Shown one piece after another: positions 46,098 through 55,964 of a stretch of 64,000 bases of DNA. The stretch is taken from assembly GCA_963785115.1 (NCBI GenBank), contig CAWATY010000019.1, positions 124,001-188,000 on the forward strand. The letters are read 5' to 3'. A program made the translations under genes and the position numbers. How positions within the stretch are numbered: position 1 is the first letter of the stretch; each line of letters starts with the position of its first letter. A model generated the notes under the pieces. The model did not search any database and was not told the DNA's origin. It saw nothing but the letters and a program-made list of their open reading frames with translations. Origin of the DNA: JACCWP01 sp963785115 (GTDB lineage Bacteria > Actinomycetota > Actinomycetes > Propionibacteriales > Nocardioidaceae).

Positions 46098-46681
46098 TCA
46101 CGCCTGGGTGCCGGCACCAGGCGGACCGTCGAGCACGGTGGGCACGTACTCGAGCAGCTGGAGTCGACCGTCGAACGTGCGCTTGTCGACCAGCTCGAGG
46201 GCGAGTCGGGGTAGTCGTCGAAGATGCGGTCCCTCCCGGTGGCGCCGGTGATGACCGGGAAGATGACCACCGGAAGCGATCCACCACGTCGGCCTCGAGG
46301 AGTGACCGGCACAGGCTGAGGCTGCCGAGTGTGCGCAACGGCCGCGAGTCGCGCCGCTTCATCTCCTGCACGGTCTCGACCGCGTCTCCGGCGACCAGCT
46401 CGGTGTTGGCCCACGACCGTGGGGTCTCCAAGGTGGAGGAGAACACGAACTTGGGCAGCGCAGCCAGGGCCGCCATCCCGGGATCGTCCGGCATCTCGGC
46501 GGCGAACCCGGACATCAGCCGTGTACGTCGTGGCACCCATCAGGGTGCTGTGCTCCTGCTGCTCGTCCTCCTTGATGAAGGACAGATACTCAGGCCCCTC
46601 CATGCCCCAGAAGCCGGGCCAGCCCTCCCCGGCCCCGTCACCGTCGAGGGACATGATGAAGTCCACCATCAGGCTTGACAT
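46098..46681 (-). pseudogene. Dihydrofolate reductase (RibD C-terminal) family protein, frameshifted as written
   Basis: About 194 residues after correction. ATG 46681 starts MSSLMVDFIMSLDGDG, then KEDEQQEHSTLMGATTY. After a one-base insertion it continues RLMSGFAAEMPDDPGM, VFSSTLETPRSWANTELVAG and GSLSLCRSLLEADVVD. Two later one-base losses are needed to read VVIFPVITGATGRDRIFDD and the end PTVLDGPPGAGTQA. The 584-base length equals 585 minus one, as expected from one gain and two losses. Stand-alone members are reductases of uncertain substrate. Confidence 0.72.
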
Positions 46682-46811
46682 CGGGCTCTCCTTGCTTCGT
46701 CAGAGGTGCTGTTCCAGTAGTGACTGATCGCGAGCCGGAAACCCATCGCCGCGTGCCCTTTCGTTGCCGGCCCCGGTGGCAGGCGAGTCGGGCTCCGAGC
46801 AGGATGGACGC

Positions 46812-47607
46812 GTGGCCAGCGACGAGGGATATCTGCTCGACAACCAGCAGGCCGAGGCGGGGCGGCGTTTCGACGCGCTGTCGGAGCTGTTGGATCCGGT
46901 GACGTTCCGGCACCTCTCGGCGCTCGGCGTGGCGCCGGGGTGGACGTGCTGGGAGGTCGGGGCCGGCGGTGTCAGCGTCCCCGCGTGGCTGGCCGAGCAG
47001 GTCGGACCGTCTGGTCGGGTGCTGGCCAGCGACCTCGACACGGCCTGGATGCCCGCAGAGGGCGCCGCGTTCGAGGTGCTGCGCCATGACGTCGGCGTCG
47101 AGCCCGCCGCCGGCGGGCGACCTCGACCTGGTGCACGCCCGACTGCTGCTGACCCACGTGCCGCAGCGGATGGACGCGTTGGCCTCGATGGTGCAGGCAC
47201 TGCGACCGGGCGGCTGGCTGCTCGTCGAGGACGCAGACCCGGCGTTGCAGCCGCTGATCTGCCCGGACGAGTACGGGCCGGACCAAGAGCTCGCCAACCG
47301 GCTGCGCCAGGGGTTCCGGACGCTGATGGCCGACCGGGGGGCGGAGCTGGCGCTGGGACGCACGCTGCCGCGGCTGCTGCGGGAGCAGGGACTCCTCGAG
47401 GTGCAGGCCGACGCCTTCTTCCCGATCACCTCGCCGGCGTGCACCGCCCTGGAGATCGCGACCGTGCAACAGATCCGGGATCGACTGCTTGCTGCCGGCC
47501 TGGCGACCGAGGCAGAGATCGACCGGCACCTGGCGAACGCGGCAAGCGGGCAGCTCGATCTGGCGACCGCACCCTTGATCTCCGCGTGGGGCCGCAAGCC
47601 GCAGTGA
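46812..47607 (+). pseudogene. SAM-dependent methyltransferase, frameshifted as written
   Basis: About 264 residues with one extra base near 47117 in a GGCGGG run. N-terminal part from GTG 46812: RRFDALSELLDPVTFRHLSA, then the SAM motif CWEVGAGGVSVPAWLAE and GRVLASDLDTAW. After the shift: GDLDLVHARLLLTHVPQRM, QALRPGGWLLVEDADPA and the end APLISAWGRKPQ. The class I methyltransferase fold is clear; the substrate is not. It converges on the MocR-type gene one base away. Confidence 0.75.
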
Positions 47608-47608
47608 G

Positions 47609-49012
47609 TCAGCGCGCCTCGGTGATGGCATCGGCGAGGACCGCGACGGCGCCGGGGACCTGCGCGTCCGCGATGTTGCCGTAGCCGAGCACCAGCGCCG
47701 GTCGACCCGTGCTCGCCATGCGGTACGCGTCGAGGTCGACCACGTGCACACCCCGTCGCTCCGCCACACGCACGACCGCGGCGGCCGGCACCTCCACCGG
47801 CAGGTGCACGACGAGGTGCAGCCCGGCTGAGACACCGGAGATCTCGCAGTCGGGCAGCCGCTGCCGCAGCTCGTCGACCAGCAGGTCCCGCCGGACGCGG
47901 AAGGCCCGTCGCGCCCGGCGCAGGTGCCGGTCGTACGCGCCCGACTCCAGCAGCCGGGCGAGGGCCAGCTGGTCCAGCGTGGGCGGCAGCGCCGACTCGG
48001 CGCGGGTGAGGGCGTCGGCCCACCGGGCGGGGGCCAGCATCCAGCCGATCCCGATCGCCGGCGAGAGGGTCTTGGACAACGACCCGAGCAGCACCACCCG
48101 GCGGGGATCCATCCCCTGCATCGTCGAGACGGGAGCCCGGTCGTAGCGGAACTCCGCGTCGTAGTCGTCCTCGAGCACCAGCCCGTCGACGCGGTGCGGC
48201 CCACCGCAGCAGCGCAGCCCGCCGCTCCGCCGACAGGACCACGCCGCGCGGGAACTGGTGCGCGGGCGCCGACGAGGACGGCGCGGGTCGCCGGCGCGGC
48301 TGTCGAGGTCGGCACTGCGAAGTCCCTCGTCGTCGACGCCGATCGGCACCGGCTCCAGGCCGGAGTCCCGCACGGTCGCGGTCAGCCGGGTCCAGCCCGG
48401 GTCCTCCACGGCCATGGTCGTGTGACCGTCGGCGACCAGCGCCCGGCAGAGTCGGCGCACGGCCGAGGTGGTGCTGGTGGTGACCAGCAGCTGCGCCCCC
48501 GAGCCGGTCGCGGCCCGGCTCCGCTGCAGGTAGTCGACGAGCACGTCGCGCAGACCGGGATGCCCCGCCGGGTCGGGATAGCCCAGGTCGTGCACGGTGG
48601 CGCCGGCGCTGGCCGTCCGGAGCGCCTCCGCCCATCGCGTCCGGGGGAAGGCCCGCAGGTCCGGCAGCCCGGGGGCCAGGTCGCGGCGGGCAGGGCCGCG
48701 TACGGCGCGAGCCTGTCTCGCCTGGCCGGTGCTGGCGGGGCCCGCCCACGACACCCGGGTGCCGGACCCGGTCCGCGCCTCGAGGTAGCCCTCGGCCACC
48801 AGCTGGGCGTACGCCTCGGTGACCACCCAGCGCGAGCAGCCCAGGTCGGCGGCGAGCAAACGGCTCGGCGGCAGCGCCGCGCCGGTGGGCAGGCGACCGG
48901 AGCGGATGGCGGCGCGCAGCGCCCGCTTGAGACGTTCGTTGCGCGTCCCGGCGCCGGCCGCCGTGAGGTCGAGCAGGACGTCCCATCCCGAATTGGTCTG
49001 GGAATCCGGCAT
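47609..49012 (-). CDS. MocR/PdxR-type GntR regulator with aminotransferase domain (short internal frame slip)
   Basis: A 467-residue fusion of an N-terminal GntR winged helix (LKRALRAAIRSGRLPTGAAL, LGCSRWVVTEAYAQLVAEGY) with a fold-type I aminotransferase domain. The PLP lysine is in LLGSLSKTLSPAIGIGW and the PLP aspartate region is LVLEDDYDAEFRYDRAP. Residues of about 268-303 read out of frame and another frame supplies the expected PAHQFPRGVVLSAERRAALL, so compensating indels are likely although the frame stays open. Such regulators sense PLP or GABA and usually control the divergent gene. ATG 49012. Confidence 0.8.
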   Translation of the reverse strand: MPDSQTNSGWDVLLDLTAAGAGTRNERLKRALRAAIRSGRLPTGAALPPSRLLAADLGCSRWVVTEAYAQLVAEGYLEARTGSGTRVSWAGPASTGQARQARAVRGPARRDLAPGLPDLRAFPRTRWAEALRTASAGATVHDLGYPDPAGHPGLRDVLVDYLQRSRAATGSGAQLLVTTSTTSAVRRLCRALVADGHTTMAVEDPGWTRLTATVRDSGLEPVPIGVDDEGLRSADLDSRAGDPRRPRRRPRTSSRAAWSCRRSGGLRCCGGPHRVDGLVLEDDYDAEFRYDRAPVSTMQGMDPRRVVLLGSLSKTLSPAIGIGWMLAPARWADALTRAESALPPTLDQLALARLLESGAYDRHLRRARRAFRVRRDLLVDELRQRLPDCEISGVSAGLHLVVHLPVEVPAAAVVRVAERRGVHVVDLDAYRMASTGRPALVLGYGNIADAQVPGAVAVLADAITEAR

Positions 49013-49058
49013 GACATCGGATCATATCCCCGTACCGAATGCGCCTACCGTCGAGGGC

Positions 49059-49280
49059 ATGACGAGACGACAGCACGGTCCCGACCCCGACGGCACCGCC
49101 AGCCTCCAGGTGTTCCTGGACCACTGGGCACAGAAGTCCGGCGTCTTCTCCGCGCTGCCGGACGCGCCGGTGGTGGCCGAGCGCCCCCGAAGTGACATCG
49201 CGGCACGTCGGCGGCTGGCCGGGTGGTGCGCCAGGCGCCGCTCGGGGTGCTACCGGTGGGCGAGGACGTTGACGACGTGA
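49059..49280 (+). CDS. Small hypothetical protein divergent from the MocR gene
   Basis: A possible 73-residue protein from ATG 49059 (MTRRQHGPDPDGTASLQVFL, then DHWAQKSGVFSALPDAPVV). The last 30 bases overlap the convergent VOC gene, and indels are common here, so the true end is uncertain. No family recognised. Its position suggests control by the MocR-type regulator. Confidence 0.35.
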   Translation: MTRRQHGPDPDGTASLQVFLDHWAQKSGVFSALPDAPVVAERPRSDIAARRRLAGWCARRRSGCYRWARTLTT

Positions 49281-49607
49281 CCCGCCGGGTCGCGCACGAA
49301 GAACCGGCGCACTCCCCACGGCTCGTCGGTGAGCGGGTGCACGATCTCGGCCCCGCGGGACAGCGCCGCCTGGTACGCCGCATCGACGTCGTCGACCTCG
49401 ATGGACACTGCCGGCACGACCGGCGCGGTGGCGTCGTGCGTCATCAGGCTCAGCTGTTGCCCGCCGGCCTCCGGGTCGGCGAGGGTCATGATCCACCCTG
49501 GTCCATCACCGGGACCAGTCCGAGGACGTCGGCGTAGAAGTCCCCGCGGCGCTGGTGACCTCGGTGCTTCTGGTCGCCAGGTCGGGCACAACCCTGCGCA
49601 CGGTCAC
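49250..49607 (-). pseudogene. VOC/glyoxalase family protein, frameshifted as written
   Basis: About 118 residues after correction. GTG 49607 starts VTVRRVVPDLATRSTEVTS. A shift then gives FYADVLGLVPVMDQG, and one lost G in a G-run leads to WIMTLADPEAGGQQLSLMTH. The C-terminal half, VPAVSIEVDDVDAAYQAALS to WGVRRFFVRDPAGHVVNVLA, is the typical VOC second motif. Metal-dependent dioxygenase, lyase or resistance-type fold; substrate unknown. Confidence 0.7.
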
Positions 49608-49776
49608 AGCGGCAGCCTCCCGCATCGGGCCGCAAAGCAACGGGTAGTGGGTAAACAGGGCCGTCCGGTGCCGACGCCACGCCGGACGGCGCCAATCGAG
49701 CGAGGATCCGATTCAAACGGCGGCCAGGAGCCGAGCCCGGGGCTAGCGTCGAAAGACCAGCACCCGAAGGGCCATC

Positions 49777-52080
49777 GTGAACCTCCAGACCGGCACCGCC
49801 CGTCGCGCGACGGACTCAGTCGCCACGGAGCGGTCCGGTCACGCCCTGCTGTGGGTGATGGGCGCGCTGCTCGTGGTCCTGGTGATCCGGCTGGCCATGC
49901 CCGACCCGTTCGACGGCCCCCTGGACGGGCCCTTCGGGGTGATCGCGGTCCTGTTGCCGCTCGTCGTGTGCGTGCTGGCGGTCCGGCGCTCCGGCACCCG
50001 ACGTTCCGAGATGCTGCTGGCCACGGCCGCCGTGGGGGCGTTCTCGGCGGCGAACATGTACTACGCGGTGGCCCAGACGATCGTCGGCACCGTGCCGATA
50101 CCGTCCCCGGCCGACATCGGCTACGCGCTGTTCTACCCGCTGATGCTGGGTGCGCTCGCCGTCCTGGTCCGCAAGCAGGCGGCCGGTCACATGCGGGCGG
50201 TGTGGCTGGACAGCGTCCTCGGTTCGCTCGGCGCTGCGTCGGTGCTGGCGGTGCTGCTCGACCCACTGCTGGACGCCGCGTCGCAGGGACCGTCCTCGGC
50301 GGCGAGCATCGTCTCGGTCGCGATGCCGCTGCTCGACCTGCTGCTGGTGGCCACCGTCGTCGGCATCGCCTCGTCCCGGACGCTCGACCTCGGCCCTCGC
50401 TGGACCGTCCTGGTGCTGGGCCTGCTGGTCTTCGCCGCCACCGACGTGGTCTTCGCGCTGTGGGTGGCCAAGGGGACGTACCAGTTCGGCACCCCGCTGA
50501 ACGCCGGCTGGGCCGTGGGTCTCGGCCTCGTCGCGGTGTGGGTCGAAGGAGTCGCCCGTCCCGGCCGGCGCAGGCACCGTGTCTCCCGTCGGCCGCCGGC
50601 CCTGGCGATTCCCGTCCTGGCGACCGCCTGTGGACTCGCCGTGCTGGTCGTGGGCACCCAGGTGCACCTCTCGCTGCTGGCGGTGGTGCTGGCCGGGGTG
50701 ACCCTGCTCGCGGCCGCCGCGCGCACCCACATCGCCTACCGGCAGCTGGTCTCGATGGCCGACCTCCGCCGCCAGGCCCGTACCGACGACCTCACCGGGC
50801 TGCCCAACCGGCGCACCCTCTACGCGGACGTCCCCGAGCTGCTCGCGGCCGAACCGGACGGGCACAGCGCGCTGCTGCTGCTGGACCTCGACCGGTTCAA
50901 GGAGGTCAACGACAGCCTCGGTCACCACGCCGGCGACCGGCTGCTGATCCAGGTCGGCACCCGGCTGGCCCTGCAGCTGCAGGACGGCGACCTGCTGGCC
51001 CGGCTCGGCGGTGACGAGTTCGCGATCCTGCTGGCGGACGCCGACCACGACCGCGCCGTGGCCGTCGCGCGCGAGCTGCGCACCGTGCTGGCCGAGCCGT
51101 TCACCCTGGAGGGCATCGCGCTGCAGACCGGGGTCAGCGTCGGCATCGCGCTGTACCCCGACCAGGGCGACGACCTGAACGTGCTGCTGCGCCGTGCCGA
51201 CATGGCCATGTACCGGGCCAAGTCGGGTCACGTCGGCTACCACGTGTTCGCGACCACCGACGACACCCGGTCGGAGGTCCGGCTGCGCACCCTGCAGGAG
51301 CTGCGCACCGCGCTCGCCGTCGACCAGCTGGTGCTGCACTACCAGCCCAAGGTCGCCCTGGAGACCGGCGCGGTCACCGGCGTCGAGGCCCTGGTCCGCT
51401 GGAACCACCCCCAGCGCGGACTGCTCCTGCCGGACAGCTTCCTCGACCTGGTCGAGGACGCCGGGCTGATGCACCCCATGACGCTGGTCGTCCTCGCCAA
51501 GGCTCTCGACCAGGCCGCCCTCTGGGTGACAGCGGGCACCCCGCTGCGGGTCGCCGTCAACCTGTCGGCAAGCTCGCTGATGGACGCCGAGCTGCCCGGC
51601 CAGATCGCCGCGATGATCGCCGTCCGCGGACTCGCGCCGTCGGCCCTGATGCTGGAGATCACCGAGGACTCGCTGATGGACGACCGGGACCGGGCGCGGT
51701 CCGTCCTGACCCAGCTCCGCGAGCAGGGGATCGAGATCGCGATCGACGACTTCGGCAGCGGCTACAGCTCGCTCGCCTACCTGCGCGACCTGCCGATCGA
51801 CGAGCTGAAGCTGGACCGCTCGTTCATCGCGTCGATGGACCGTACCGGGCACGCCGCGGCCCTGGTCGCGTCCACCATCGCCCTGGCCCACAGCCTCGAC
51901 CTGCGGATGGTCGCCGAGGGCGTGGAGACCAGGCTGGCCTACGACGAGCTGGCCCGGCACGGCTGCGACCAGGCACAGGGCTTCTACCTGTCCCGGCCGG
52001 TGCCCGCCGCCACCCTCGACAGCTGGCTCGCCGAGCGCTGCTCGGTCGCGGGCATGCAGCGCCTCGCGGCGCTGCACTAA
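49777..52080 (+). CDS. Membrane GGDEF-EAL protein (c-di-GMP synthesis/breakdown)
   Basis: A 767-residue protein from GTG 49777 (GAAGGG upstream). About eight to nine membrane helices fill residues 20-320. The GGDEF domain is at about 350-480 with intact GGDEF at 411-415, but the inhibitory-site arginine is replaced (QDGD instead of RxxD). The EAL domain is at about 500-750 with EAL at 537-539, NLSASSLMD, DDFGSGYSSLAYLRDLP and EGVET, all catalytic residues present. Both activities are therefore possible; phosphodiesterase may dominate. Intact, no indels. Confidence 0.93.
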   Translation: MNLQTGTARRATDSVATERSGHALLWVMGALLVVLVIRLAMPDPFDGPLDGPFGVIAVLLPLVVCVLAVRRSGTRRSEMLLATAAVGAFSAANMYYAVAQTIVGTVPIPSPADIGYALFYPLMLGALAVLVRKQAAGHMRAVWLDSVLGSLGAASVLAVLLDPLLDAASQGPSSAASIVSVAMPLLDLLLVATVVGIASSRTLDLGPRWTVLVLGLLVFAATDVVFALWVAKGTYQFGTPLNAGWAVGLGLVAVWVEGVARPGRRRHRVSRRPPALAIPVLATACGLAVLVVGTQVHLSLLAVVLAGVTLLAAAARTHIAYRQLVSMADLRRQARTDDLTGLPNRRTLYADVPELLAAEPDGHSALLLLDLDRFKEVNDSLGHHAGDRLLIQVGTRLALQLQDGDLLARLGGDEFAILLADADHDRAVAVARELRTVLAEPFTLEGIALQTGVSVGIALYPDQGDDLNVLLRRADMAMYRAKSGHVGYHVFATTDDTRSEVRLRTLQELRTALAVDQLVLHYQPKVALETGAVTGVEALVRWNHPQRGLLLPDSFLDLVEDAGLMHPMTLVVLAKALDQAALWVTAGTPLRVAVNLSASSLMDAELPGQIAAMIAVRGLAPSALMLEITEDSLMDDRDRARSVLTQLREQGIEIAIDDFGSGYSSLAYLRDLPIDELKLDRSFIASMDRTGHAAALVASTIALAHSLDLRMVAEGVETRLAYDELARHGCDQAQGFYLSRPVPAATLDSWLAERCSVAGMQRLAALH

Positions 52081-52102
52081 GGACCTGCGCCGGGAGCGTC
52101 GG

Positions 52103-53734
52103 TCAGGATGCCGGGCGCGTCTTGGCGAGCGTGATGCCACCGCCGCTGCGCTTGCTCCGGTACAACGCCTCGTCGGCCTGGACCAGCAACGGCTGCGGGT
52201 CGTTGCCCCGGCCGGCCGCCACGCCGATGCTGATGCTGACGTCCAGGTCGGGCGCCAGCTCACGCCAGTCGACCAGACTGAGGCGGTTCATCATGTCGGT
52301 GGCCCGGCGACGCGCCGCCTCGGCGTCGAGGCCCGCGAGCAGCACGACGAACTCGTCGCCGCCGAGCCGTGCGACCAGGTCGGTCGGGCGGATGCCGCTG
52401 GACAGCACGCCGGCCACCTGGGTCAGCACGGCGTCGCCGACGAGGTGCCCGAACGTGTCGTTGACGGCCTTGAACGCGTCGACGTCCACGACGAGGACCG
52501 CCATCGAGTCGATGCTGTCCAGGGCCCGCAGCCGTTCGGTGTAGCGGGTGTAGCCACGGCGGTTGGCCAGTCCGGTCAGCTCGTCGACGTGTGCCTGGTG
52601 GAGGTGCTCGTCGCGCTCGACCCGCAGCTGCTCGGCCTCCAGCCCGGCGCGGGCGGCGGCCAGCAGCTGCAGCCGGGAGTCCCAGCGACGGCGTGCGCTC
52701 CAGTCGCCGTAGGCCATGGCGGCGACGGCGCCGGGCGAGCCCCGGCCGACCTCGGCCTGTGTGGCCAGCCGCAGGGTCATCGCGATCACCGGGGCCCCGA
52801 TGTCGTTCTCGAACAGCTGCATCGCGGCCGCCGTCCGGGAGGCGACCTCGTCCCACTCGCCGGCGTCCGCGGCCTGCAGGGCGTCCGCCAGCCGCAGCAG
52901 CCCGTGCTCGGGCCCTTCGTACGGGTGGCCGGCGGTCGCCAACGCCTCGTCCAGCTCGGCGGAGTCCTGGGTGGGAGGTTCGCCCAGCAGGCGCTGCAGC
53001 AGGTGTCGGCCCACCCGCACCTCGACCTCGAAGGCGTCGTAGGTCGATGCGTCGAGTCCGCGGCCCGGCTCGTCCGCCAGCCGGCGGCGCAGCCGGTCCA
53101 GCTCGTCCCGCTCACCCATCTCCCGCAGGCAGCAGGCCTGGTGGACGCTGACCATGACCCGGTTCAGGGCGAGGGCGCGATCGAGCAGCGGCTCCTCGTA
53201 CTCCGGCCGCAGCGCGGCGGCGCGGGCGTACATCTCCTCCTCGAGCTCCCACAGCTCGCGCTGACCGAACGCCAGTCCGCAGTCGATGTAGGCGGTGCCG
53301 CACTCGAGCGCCCGACCCTCGGTGAGCTCGAGCATCGCAACAGCGCGGGCAAGGTCGCGGTTGGCCTGCTCGCGGACCGGCGCGGAGGCGAAGGAGTAGC
53401 GGTACTCGGCGCGGCTGGCGAGCGAGGAGGCGAGCAGCACCGGGTCGCCGTCGGCCTCGGAACGGTCGTGCAGGACCTGGATGATGGCGTCGAGATCGCT
53501 GTCGTTGCGCGTCCAGGCGTGGACGATGTCGGCGTAGAGCAGGACGCGGACGACCTCGGACCAGCCGTGCGACTCGGCCGCGGCCAGCCGCTCGGCGATC
53601 TCGGCGGTGCAGTCGCTCACCTGGACCCGTTGCACGAGCCGGTGCGCCTCGAGCCGGGCGCGCGTACGGTCGGTGGCGCCGTCGTCGGCAGCACCCGACT
53701 GGGCAGGGGTCTGCCGCGTGTCCGCAGACATCAT
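52103..53734 (-). CDS. Diguanylate cyclase with N-terminal TPR-like sensor region
   Basis: A 543-residue soluble protein. Residues 1-370 are helical and TPR-like (CGTAYIDCGLAFGQRELWEL, EEPLLDRALALNRVMV). The GGDEF domain starts at DELTGLANRRGY, with the active motif GGDEF at about 458-462 and an intact inhibitory site RPTD five residues before it. It makes c-di-GMP. ATG 53734 (or 53731) follows GAGAGG; the frame is open upstream. It converges on the GGDEF-EAL gene, 22 bp apart. Confidence 0.9.
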   Translation of the reverse strand: MMSADTRQTPAQSGAADDGATDRTRARLEAHRLVQRVQVSDCTAEIAERLAAAESHGWSEVVRVLLYADIVHAWTRNDSDLDAIIQVLHDRSEADGDPVLLASSLASRAEYRYSFASAPVREQANRDLARAVAMLELTEGRALECGTAYIDCGLAFGQRELWELEEEMYARAAALRPEYEEPLLDRALALNRVMVSVHQACCLREMGERDELDRLRRRLADEPGRGLDASTYDAFEVEVRVGRHLLQRLLGEPPTQDSAELDEALATAGHPYEGPEHGLLRLADALQAADAGEWDEVASRTAAAMQLFENDIGAPVIAMTLRLATQAEVGRGSPGAVAAMAYGDWSARRRWDSRLQLLAAARAGLEAEQLRVERDEHLHQAHVDELTGLANRRGYTRYTERLRALDSIDSMAVLVVDVDAFKAVNDTFGHLVGDAVLTQVAGVLSSGIRPTDLVARLGGDEFVVLLAGLDAEAARRRATDMMNRLSLVDWRELAPDLDVSISIGVAAGRGNDPQPLLVQADEALYRSKRSGGGITLAKTRPAS

Positions 53735-53913
53735 CGGGCCCCACCTCTCCGCATGCACCGCCCAGCCTGCCGCAGATCCCGCTCCACCCCCGCCCGCAGC
53801 CTCGGATGCCGCCCGACCGTCGCCCGAGCCTGCCCGTTCGTCGGAGGGGTCGGTCGGGGGCGATCCAGTCGGGGTCAGAGATGTCCCTCGGGCCACTCGA
53901 CGGCAGCCTCGCC

Positions 53914-54885
53914 TCAGTCGTCGAGCTGGTCGAGCCTCCGGCGCGCGGTCTCCAGCGTCTCGCGCACCTCGTCGGCCTCGTTGGCGGCCTCGTCGCGCTG
54001 ACGCCGCGCCTCGTCCCGCGCCGTCTCGGCCTCCGCCGCCTCGGCCTCTGCCCGCTCCAGCTCGGCGCGCAGCTCGGCCACCCGCTCGGCGAGCCCGCCG
54101 TGCCGCTCGTCGGCGGCGGCGAGCTCACGTTCCCGCTCGGCCAGGGCGTCGACCGCCTCCTCGGCGGCCTGCTCGGCCTCGGCAACCTCGGTGCGGGTCT
54201 CCTCGAGCCGGCGCTGCCGGGCGACGGCGACCTCGTCCGGTCGCTCGGGCTCGGCCGGCTGCTTGGCCTTGCTCGCTCCCGACTTCTTGGCTCCTGACTT
54301 CTTGGCTGCTGGCTTCTTGGCTGCCGACTTCTTGCCTGCCGGCTGCTTCCCGGTCCGCGTCCCCGACGGCCGGGCGCCCGGGACGGCCACCGCGCGGGAG
54401 ACCGAGCCCTCGCCCATCCCCACGTACGACAACGCGGTCGTCAGGGTGCCGGTCAGCAGGGCCTCTCCGGCCTCCTCGTCGGCCACAGCGGCGCGCAGGG
54501 TCTCGTCAACCTGGTCGGCGACCGATCCGCTCAGCGGCCGGCCGAGGTCCTCGGCGAGCTCTGCGGCCCGCCGGGAGAACGCCCGCACCACCTGCCGGCG
54601 CTGCCGGTCGAGCGCGCGCAGCTGGTCACCGTCGAGGTTCTGCTGGGCAGCACGCAGCTCGGCGCCGAGCGACACCAGTTCCTGCACCGCGTCGGGCTGC
54701 AGCCGGGCGAGCTGGTTGAGCAGCCAGGCAGCGGCAGTGGGCCGGGGCAGCGCCTTGACGTCAGCCGCCAGGTCACGGTCACCGTCGGTGCGCAGCTGCT
54801 TGGCTCGCGCGTCCCGCTCCGCCACGAAGTCCTCGGGCGGCAGCGCGTACAGCTCGTCGGCCACCGCGGCCAGCTCGTCCGCCAC
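53914..54885 (-). CDS. Coiled-coil protein with histone H1-like lysine/alanine linker
   Basis: A 323-residue protein from GTG 54885. The N-terminal 150 residues are helical (ELYALPPEDFVAERDARAKQ, PRPTAAAWLLNQLARLQPDA, a block seen in related actinobacterial hypothetical proteins). Then comes a basic linker of repeated AAKK/GAKK units (about residues 185-215), like the tail of actinobacterial HU or histone H1. The C-terminal 100 residues are a strongly charged coiled coil. Non-specific DNA binding through the tail is inferred. The function is not known. Confidence 0.7.
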   Translation of the reverse strand: MADELAAVADELYALPPEDFVAERDARAKQLRTDGDRDLAADVKALPRPTAAAWLLNQLARLQPDAVQELVSLGAELRAAQQNLDGDQLRALDRQRRQVVRAFSRRAAELAEDLGRPLSGSVADQVDETLRAAVADEEAGEALLTGTLTTALSYVGMGEGSVSRAVAVPGARPSGTRTGKQPAGKKSAAKKPAAKKSGAKKSGASKAKQPAEPERPDEVAVARQRRLEETRTEVAEAEQAAEEAVDALAERERELAAADERHGGLAERVAELRAELERAEAEAAEAETARDEARRQRDEAANEADEVRETLETARRRLDQLDD

Positions 54886-55256
54886 CCCCCGATGGTCGCA
54901 GAGCCGCAGCCCACACCGTGCTCGCGGCGATCTGTCCGAAACGCGGTAACCGCCCGACGTGCATTTCTGCGTCCGGAGCGACACACTCTGTGGTGGAGGG
55001 AGCGGAGGATCTGGCGCATGGCTCCGCTCTTTCAAGGCGCCCCGCCGTACCCACCCCCTGTGCCGGCGGGGCGCCGCCCTCCCTCCCCTTCTGCTCACAC
55101 ACCAGGCGAGGGTCCGGGCATGGGTGCGGCCCCGGGTCCCGATGGGGGACAGCAGGACCCGGAGCCGCTCCGCGCAGACTGACATGCCGACCGGGGGACG
55201 CGCCGCGAATTGACCAACTTGCGACGTTGCCCGCGGGGTCCCGGTCGGGCCCTTCG
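54886..55256. other. Gene-free region upstream of the coiled-coil gene
   Basis: 371 bp with only short, unconvincing open frames. It lies between two leftward genes, so it holds the promoter of the coiled-coil gene and the end of sodA. TTGACCAACTTGCGACG near 55210 is a possible promoter fragment. No repeat or RNA was recognised. Confidence 0.5.
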
Positions 55257-55877
55257 TCAGGGCGTGATCAGGCCCGTTGTGGAGCGGGCGCGGCCGAGCC
55301 GCGCCGACACGTCGGACCAGTTGACGACGTTCCACCAGGCCTTGACGTAGTCGGCCTTCACGTTCTTGTACTGGAGGTAGAACGCGTGCTCCCACATGTC
55401 GAGCATCAGCAGCGGCACGATGCCGGCCGGGACGTTGCCCTGCTGGTCGAAGAGCTGGAACACCAGTGGGCGCTGACCCAGCGTGTCCCAGGCCAGGATC
55501 GACCATCCCGAGCCCTGGATGCCCAGAGCATTGGCCTCGAAGTGCGCCCGGAACCCGTCGAACGAGCCGAAGTGCTCGTCGATCAGCGAGCCGACGTCGC
55601 CGTCCGGCTCGCCGCCGCCGTCCGGGGACAGGTTCGGCCAGAAGATCGAGTGGTTGACGTGGCCGCCGAGGTTGAACGCGAGGTTCTTCTCCAGCATGTT
55701 GACCGAGCCGTGCTCGCCCTTGTCGCGCGCGTCGGCCATCTTCTCCAACGCGGTGTTGGCCCCCGTGACGTAGGTCTGGTGGTGCTTGTCGTGGTGCAGC
55801 TCCATGATCTGACCGGCGATGTGGGGCTCGAGCGCGCCGTAGTCGTAGGGCAGGTCGGGCAGGGTGTACTCAGCCAC
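55257..55877 (-). CDS. sodA: Superoxide dismutase, Fe/Mn family
   Basis: A 206-residue enzyme that converts superoxide to peroxide and oxygen in the cytoplasm. The four metal ligands are in IMELHHDKHHQTYV (His), NHSIFWPNL (His) and DMWEHAFYLQY (Asp, His). Mn versus Fe cannot be settled by eye. GTG 55877 has a GGAGGA site six bases upstream. It is divergent from a Fur-family regulator 87 bp away, which may link its expression to metal or redox state. Confidence 0.95.
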   Translation of the reverse strand: MAEYTLPDLPYDYGALEPHIAGQIMELHHDKHHQTYVTGANTALEKMADARDKGEHGSVNMLEKNLAFNLGGHVNHSIFWPNLSPDGGGEPDGDVGSLIDEHFGSFDGFRAHFEANALGIQGSGWSILAWDTLGQRPLVFQLFDQQGNVPAGIVPLLMLDMWEHAFYLQYKNVKADYVKAWWNVVNWSDVSARLGRARSTTGLITP

Positions 55878-55964
55878 GTGGTCCTCCGGGATCCGTTCTG
55901 CGGATGTCGTAGGGGTCTCTGTCACCATGTCCCACGAGGCCAGCACAGGCAAGCCGGGAGGGCC

